NCBI GenBank assembly: GCA_963676435.2
Contig: CAXXOZ010000013.1
Coordinates: 124,001 to 188,000, forward strand
DNA from: CAXXOZ01 sp963676435
GTDB lineage: Bacteria > Bacillota > Clostridia > Lachnospirales > Lachnospiraceae
Direction of reading: 5' to 3'
DNA: 64,000 nucleotides
The notes beneath the pieces were generated by a model, which saw only the letters and a program-made list of their open reading frames with translations, had not been told where the DNA came from and made no database searches. Every line of letters starts with the position of its first letter. The stretch's first letter is position 1. This document shows, piece after piece, positions 60,332 through 64,000 of this stretch. A program made the position numbers and the translations under genes.

Positions 60332-61176
60332 TGCTACAGTTTAAAAAGACTCTTAAAGTTAAGAGTAATGAAAAAATTAAAGACAGTGTTCAGAAATCAC
60401 AGATTCCTGATGGCTTGTTCAAAAAATGTCCTGAGTGTAATCAAATAGTTTATGCTGAAGACATAATCAGCAATTATCACACCTGTCCTAACTGCGAACA
60501 TTATTTTAGAATAAATGCTAGAAGACGTATAAGTATGGTTGCAGACAATAATAGTTTTGTAGAATGGGATAATGGATTGGAAACAACTGATCCTCTATCT
60601 TTTCCTGGATACAAAAATAAACTTGATAAATTCAAATCTGGCACAAATTTAGATGAAGCTGTAATTACAGGTGAGTGTCTAATTAGAGAACAACCAGTTG
60701 CTATAGGTGTTATGGAATCAGAATTCATGATGGGTAGTATGGGAACAATAGTTGGAGAAAAAATAACTCGCCTTGTAGAAAAAGCTACTGAAAAAAGTTT
60801 ACCTGTTGTAATATTCTGTTGCTCTGGAGGAGCAAGAATGCAAGAAGGGATTTTTTCTCTGATGCAGATGGCAAAAACTAGTCAGGCACTAAAAAAACAC
60901 AGTGAAGCTGGCAATTTATATATTTCTATACTTACTGATCCTACAACAGGTGGTGTAACTGCAAGTTTTGCAATGCTTGGTGATGTGATTTTAGCGGAAC
61001 CTGGAGCATTGATAGGTTTTGCAGGCCCACGAGTTATCGAGCAGACTATTAAACAAAAATTACCAAAGGATTTTCAGACATCTGAATTCTTAAAAGAAAA
61101 AGGATTTGTTGATCGAATAGTTAAAAGAAATCAACTTCGAAAAACAATAAGCTTTTTAGTAAGGAGTTCAAAATGA
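60331..61176 (+). CDS. accD: Acetyl-CoA carboxylase carboxyltransferase, beta subunit
   Basis: A 281-residue subunit. The zinc finger has Cys33, Cys36, Cys52 and Cys55 (CPEC and CPNC), followed by the crotonase-like domain with CCSGGARMQEGIFSLMQMAK, shortened, and GFAGPRVIEQTI. It pairs with AccA to transfer CO2 from biotin to acetyl-CoA. The reading frame is intact, unlike its five upstream neighbours. Confidence 0.97.
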   Translation: MLQFKKTLKVKSNEKIKDSVQKSQIPDGLFKKCPECNQIVYAEDIISNYHTCPNCEHYFRINARRRISMVADNNSFVEWDNGLETTDPLSFPGYKNKLDKFKSGTNLDEAVITGECLIREQPVAIGVMESEFMMGSMGTIVGEKITRLVEKATEKSLPVVIFCCSGGARMQEGIFSLMQMAKTSQALKKHSEAGNLYISILTDPTTGGVTASFAMLGDVILAEPGALIGFAGPRVIEQTIKQKLPKDFQTSEFLKEKGFVDRIVKRNQLRKTISFLVRSSK

Positions 61177-61964
61177 TGAATAATAAAAATGCATGGGAAA
61201 GAGTTCAAATTGCAAGAGATCCCGAAAGAGCTTATACACTTGATTACATTAGTATGATTTTTGACGAATTCTTAGAGTTACATGGTGATAGATATTATAG
61301 TGATGACGGAGCCGTAGTCGGCGGAATCGGTCTTTTAGAAGATACTTTTGTAACAATAGTAGGACATCAAAAAGGTAGAAGTATCCGCCAGAATATAAAA
61401 AGAAATTTTGGCATGGCTTCTCCAGATGGATATAGAAAAGCCCTAAGACTTATGAAACAAGCTGAAAAATTCAATAGACCTATTGTATGCTTTATAGATA
61501 CTCCAGGTGCTTTTTGCGGAATCGAAGCTGAAGAAAGAGGTCAGGGTGAAGCTATCGCTAGAATACTATATGAGATGTCAGATATTAAAGTACCAATATT
61601 AGCAATCATTATTGGGGAAGGTGGAAGTGGTGGCGCTTTAGCCTTTGGTCTTTCTAATGAAGTTTGGATGTTGGAAAACTCTATATACTCAATACTGTCT
61701 CCTGAAGGATTTGCCAGTATATTATGGAAAGACAGTTCTAGAGCTAGCGAAGCAGCAGAAATAATGAAAATTACTGCACAGGATTTACTCGAAGCAAATA
61801 TTATTGACCGAGTAATAACCGAAAAAGAAGATACTATGCCTGATGATTACTCAGACGTTGGAAAACAGTTGAAAGAAGGCATTATTAATTTTATTAAAAA
61901 ATATGATAATGTTCCATCTGACAAAATTACAGAGGAGCGATATGAAAGATTTAGAAAAATGTAA
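61173..61964 (+). CDS. accA: Acetyl-CoA carboxylase carboxyltransferase, alpha subunit
   Basis: A 263-residue subunit that lacks the first 50-60 residues of the longest forms but has the full catalytic domain: GRSIRQNIKRNFGMASPDGYRKALRLM in parts, then FIDTPGAFCGIEAEERGQGEAIA and IIGEGGSGGALA. It overlaps accD by 4 bp (ATGA) and the next gene by about 20 bp. Confidence 0.96.
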   Translation: MMNNKNAWERVQIARDPERAYTLDYISMIFDEFLELHGDRYYSDDGAVVGGIGLLEDTFVTIVGHQKGRSIRQNIKRNFGMASPDGYRKALRLMKQAEKFNRPIVCFIDTPGAFCGIEAEERGQGEAIARILYEMSDIKVPILAIIIGEGGSGGALAFGLSNEVWMLENSIYSILSPEGFASILWKDSSRASEAAEIMKITAQDLLEANIIDRVITEKEDTMPDDYSDVGKQLKEGIINFIKKYDNVPSDKITEERYERFRKM

Positions 61965-63033
61965 AGAAAAAATTAGCAAGATGAAACCATTGGTTATTGA
62001 TAATCTAATTGCTAAAATCCCTATTATACAAGGTGGAATGGGTATAGGAGTTTCACTAAGCAAGTTAGCAGGAGCTGTCTCCAAAGAAGGTGCTATAGGA
62101 GTAATCTCCACAGCACAAATCGGCTGTATGGAAGATGACTATAACACAAATCCAGAAGAAGCAAACTTAAGAGCTGTAAAAAGCCACATTTTAAGAGCAA
62201 GAGAAATAGCACCTAAAGGAATTTTGGGCGTAAATATAATGGTAGCCACAAAAAATTATGCTAAATATGTTAAAGCTTCTATAGAGGCTGGAATAGATAT
62301 GATAATCTCAGGTGCTGGCCTTCCTTTAGAATTACCAAAATTAGCTGAAGGCACAAATACAAAACTTGTACCAATTGTATCCTCTTTAAAGGGAACAAAA
62401 TTGATACTAAAAATGTGGAAAAATAAAAACAACAAAATACCTGATGCTATTATAATAGAGGGCCCTGAAGCAGGTGGTCATTTGGGTTTTAAACCTGAAG
62501 AATTAGATGATATCAAACAATTACATCATGAAAATGAAATAAAAAGCATTATAGAATTTGTTAAAGATTTTTCTAGAGAAGTTGGTAAAAAAATTCCTAT
62601 TATAACAGCTGGTGGAATAAGTAATAGAAAGAAATTCAAGCACCAGTTAAAAGGTTTAGGGGTTGATGGAGTTCAGATTTCTACAAAGTTTGTTACAACC
62701 ATTGAATGTGATGCCCACGATGATTTTAAAAAGGCATATTTAAACTGTAAAAAACAAGATATAATTATAGTTAAAAGTCCTGTTGGAATGCCAGGTAGAG
62801 CTATAAAAAATAAGTTCATGGATAAAGTAAAACTTGAACGCGTGCCTGCTTTAAAATGTAAAAGCTGCATAATACCATGTAAACCAGCTACAACTCCATA
62901 TTGTATAACAGAGGCATTAATAAACGCTGTTAAAGGCAACATTGAAGAAGGTTTGGTTTTCTGTGGAGCAAGGGCATACAAAGAAAAAAGAATTAAGTCC
63001 GTTAAGGAAGTTATAAGCGAATTAGCTTTTTAA
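61942..63033 (+). CDS. FabK/nitronate monooxygenase family flavoprotein
   Basis: A protein of about 363 residues, a second FMN TIM barrel at the end of the FAS cluster. IAKIPIIQGGMGIGVSLSKLAGAVS, GPEAGGHLG and ITAGGISNRKKFKHQLKGLGVDGVQI (in parts) mark the family. Unlike FabK it has a Cys-rich tail with CKSCIIPCKPATTPYC. It may be a nitronate monooxygenase, or an unassigned enzyme acting with fatty acids; the operon place favours a lipid link, the tail does not. The ATG at 61942 has GAGGAG before it; upstream ATGs overlap accA. Confidence 0.85.
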   Translation: MKDLEKCKEKISKMKPLVIDNLIAKIPIIQGGMGIGVSLSKLAGAVSKEGAIGVISTAQIGCMEDDYNTNPEEANLRAVKSHILRAREIAPKGILGVNIMVATKNYAKYVKASIEAGIDMIISGAGLPLELPKLAEGTNTKLVPIVSSLKGTKLILKMWKNKNNKIPDAIIIEGPEAGGHLGFKPEELDDIKQLHHENEIKSIIEFVKDFSREVGKKIPIITAGGISNRKKFKHQLKGLGVDGVQISTKFVTTIECDAHDDFKKAYLNCKKQDIIIVKSPVGMPGRAIKNKFMDKVKLERVPALKCKSCIIPCKPATTPYCITEALINAVKGNIEEGLVFCGARAYKEKRIKSVKEVISELAF

Positions 63034-63044
63034 CCCTCTTTTTT

Positions 63045-63078
63045 AAGTCCGTATACTCGTCATATACGGACTTTTGTT
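63045..63078 (+). terminator. Terminator of the FAS/acc operon
   Basis: An 11-bp perfect stem AAGTCCGTATA / TATACGGACTT with a 7-base loop, ending in TTTTG. It is 12 bp after the last gene and is the first clear terminator since the sigma gene at 53215. Confidence 0.9.
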
Positions 63079-63139
63079 ATTTGATTTTTTTGGATTATAT
63101 GCTATAATCTTACAAGATATTTTATATAGGAGAAAAAAC

Positions 63140-63418
63140 ATGTCAGAAATATTTGAAGCAATTATGCTGATATGCTTTGGGGTTTCATGGCCGATAGCAT
63201 TAATAAAGAGCATAAAAGTAAAGACAGCAAAATCTACAAGTGTACAGTTTATACTACTTATTTTATTAGGATATATCGCAGGAATTAGCGCTAAAATTGT
63301 AACTCACAACTTTAGTTATGTTTTCTTTATATATATAATAAACATTATGTCAGTATCTGGAAATTTAATCGTCTATTTTATAAATGCAAGTAGAGATAAA
63401 AAAGAAGCTGCTGCCTAG
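63140..63418 (+). CDS. Small membrane protein, PQ-loop/SemiSWEET-like
   Basis: A 92-residue protein with three hydrophobic segments. The N-terminus MSEIFEAIMLICFGVSWPIALIKS, with the Pro in the first helix, and KTAKSTSVQFILLILLGYIAG recall single-repeat PQ-loop (SemiSWEET-like) proteins that form dimers. Transport of a sugar or other small molecule is possible, but not shown. The ATG at 63140 follows TATAGGAGAAAAAAC; the earlier in-frame ATG lacks a ribosome site. Confidence 0.65.
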   Translation: MSEIFEAIMLICFGVSWPIALIKSIKVKTAKSTSVQFILLILLGYIAGISAKIVTHNFSYVFFIYIINIMSVSGNLIVYFINASRDKKEAAA

Positions 63419-63444
63419 AAAAGACCACCTATTGGTGGTCTTTT
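63419..63444. terminator. Bidirectional terminator
   Basis: AAAAGACCACC and GGTGGTCTTTT form a perfect stem around TATT, with A-run and T-run on the two sides. It serves the membrane-protein gene and the convergent esterase gene. Confidence 0.9.
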
Positions 63445-63459
63445 AATTAGCTAATTTAT

Positions 63460-64000
63460 TTATTTTAGTACTGAATTTACCCATCCTATGAAAGTTTTTT
63501 TCCATTCTTCTACTCTCTCATAATCTGCTGGAAACATTGGATTTGCTCTCATAGGATTGCATCCACCGTATCCGTGTCCTCCTTTTGAATACATATGGAC
63601 TTCAAAAGGTATTTTTTTCTTATTTATTTCGATTGCAAAATTAGAAATTTCAGAAGATGGTATAAGTATATCATCTATAGCGCTACATAAAAATATAGGT
63701 GCATCACCTTCTTTTATGTGATTTTTAATGGTCATTTTACTAGCTATTTCATTTCTCATTTCTTCTGTTTTTAAATCATTTTTATCAAAAACTCCAAACA
63801 GCAAAGATTTTGACTTATCAAAACTTAATGCTGGATAAATCAACCCCATTGCGCTTACATGTGCACTTGTTTTGTCTATCTCGTCTTCTATAAATCCTTT
63901 GTCTTCAATCTTTGAGTCTCTAAAAATTTCAACTGTTGTTGCTGCTAAGTTTCCTCCTGCAGAAAAACCTAAAATACCTATTTGCTCTGAATCAATACCA
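63460..64000 (-). CDS. Alpha/beta hydrolase, acetyl-esterase-like (partial, runs off right edge)
   Basis: The minus-strand frame is open to the window edge (about 180 residues). Near the edge it has the nucleophile motif IGILGFSAGGNLA with Ser in GFSAG, then the acid in FLCSAIDDILIPSSE and the His in MYSKGGHGYGG. This is the pattern of the BD-FAE / acetylxylan-esterase-like group. The N-terminal part, including any signal peptide, lies outside. The substrate is unknown. Confidence 0.88.
   Translation of the reverse strand, partial: GIDSEQIGILGFSAGGNLAATTVEIFRDSKIEDKGFIEDEIDKTSAHVSAMGLIYPALSFDKSKSLLFGVFDKNDLKTEEMRNEIASKMTIKNHIKEGDAPIFLCSAIDDILIPSSEISNFAIEINKKKIPFEVHMYSKGGHGYGGCNPMRANPMFPADYERVEEWKKTFIGWVNSVLK

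Noticed and set aside
1..64000. CRISPR arrays, rRNA genes and tRNA genes
   Set aside because: No regularly spaced direct repeats, rRNA signatures or cloverleaf-forming sequences with T-arm motifs were seen.

Overview
The window is low-GC DNA from an anaerobic Firmicute of the class Clostridia. The signs are strong AGGAGG ribosome binding sites, consensus sigma-A promoters, a zinc-type S14, a KOW (L14e-like) protein between map and infA, phosphotransbutyrylase/butyrate kinase, FabK-type fatty acid synthesis and ferredoxin-linked 2-oxoacid oxidation. I cannot name the species; a peptide- or amino-acid-fermenting gut or oral clostridium is my best guess.

Layout. (1) 1-7.7 kb: two divergent ECF sigma/anti-sigma pairs, a lipase-GDPD pair, a DDE insertion sequence with structured flanks, and a UMF1-type MFS permease. 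(2) 7.8-14.9 kb: a chemotaxis receptor, a small phage-like remnant (YopX), a hydrolase behind a MerR-type promoter, and a secreted subtilase joined to a phospholipase-C-like domain, followed by a lipoprotein. The subtilase promoter has two identical palindromes just upstream of its -35. (3) 15.1-16.1 kb: rplM-rpsI with a promoter and a candidate L13 leader. (4) 16.2-27.4 kb: an accessory block lying between truA and rplM, which are neighbours in many Firmicutes. It holds an OpuA-type betaine transporter, the operon iorA-iorB-hydroxyacid dehydrogenase-ptb-buk-gntR, and a divergent OFA-type MFS gene. (5) 27.5-47.3 kb: the S10-spc-alpha ribosomal superoperon on the minus strand, running rpsJ to rplQ and on into ecfA1-ecfA2-ecfT-truA, with a long structured leader before rpsJ. 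(6) 47.4-50.4 kb: a UroD-like methyltransferase-family gene with LysR, DUF1638 and a small beta-rich protein. (7) 50.5-63.0 kb: a membrane diguanylate cyclase, an RNA methyltransferase, a third ECF sigma factor and small membrane partner, and the complete FAS II/acetyl-CoA carboxylase cluster acpP-fabK-fabD-fabG-fabF-accB-fabZ-accC-accD-accA, without fabH or fabT, ending in a FabK/nitronate-monooxygenase homologue. (8) 63.1-64 kb: a small membrane protein and a partial esterase.

How the genes fit together. The ior operon reads as an ATP-yielding route from amino-acid-derived 2-oxoacids, through acyl-CoA and acyl phosphate, to free acids, with the 2-hydroxyacid dehydrogenase as reductive branch. 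The subtilase unit looks like a regulated exoprotein module.

The most important quality point is that five consecutive lipid-synthesis genes (fabG, fabF, accB, fabZ, accC) carry eight single-base indels, mostly in short homopolymers, and the GGDEF gene carries one more. Correcting each indel restores a full-length protein with no other stop. This looks more like sequence error, or very recent inactivation, than old decay.
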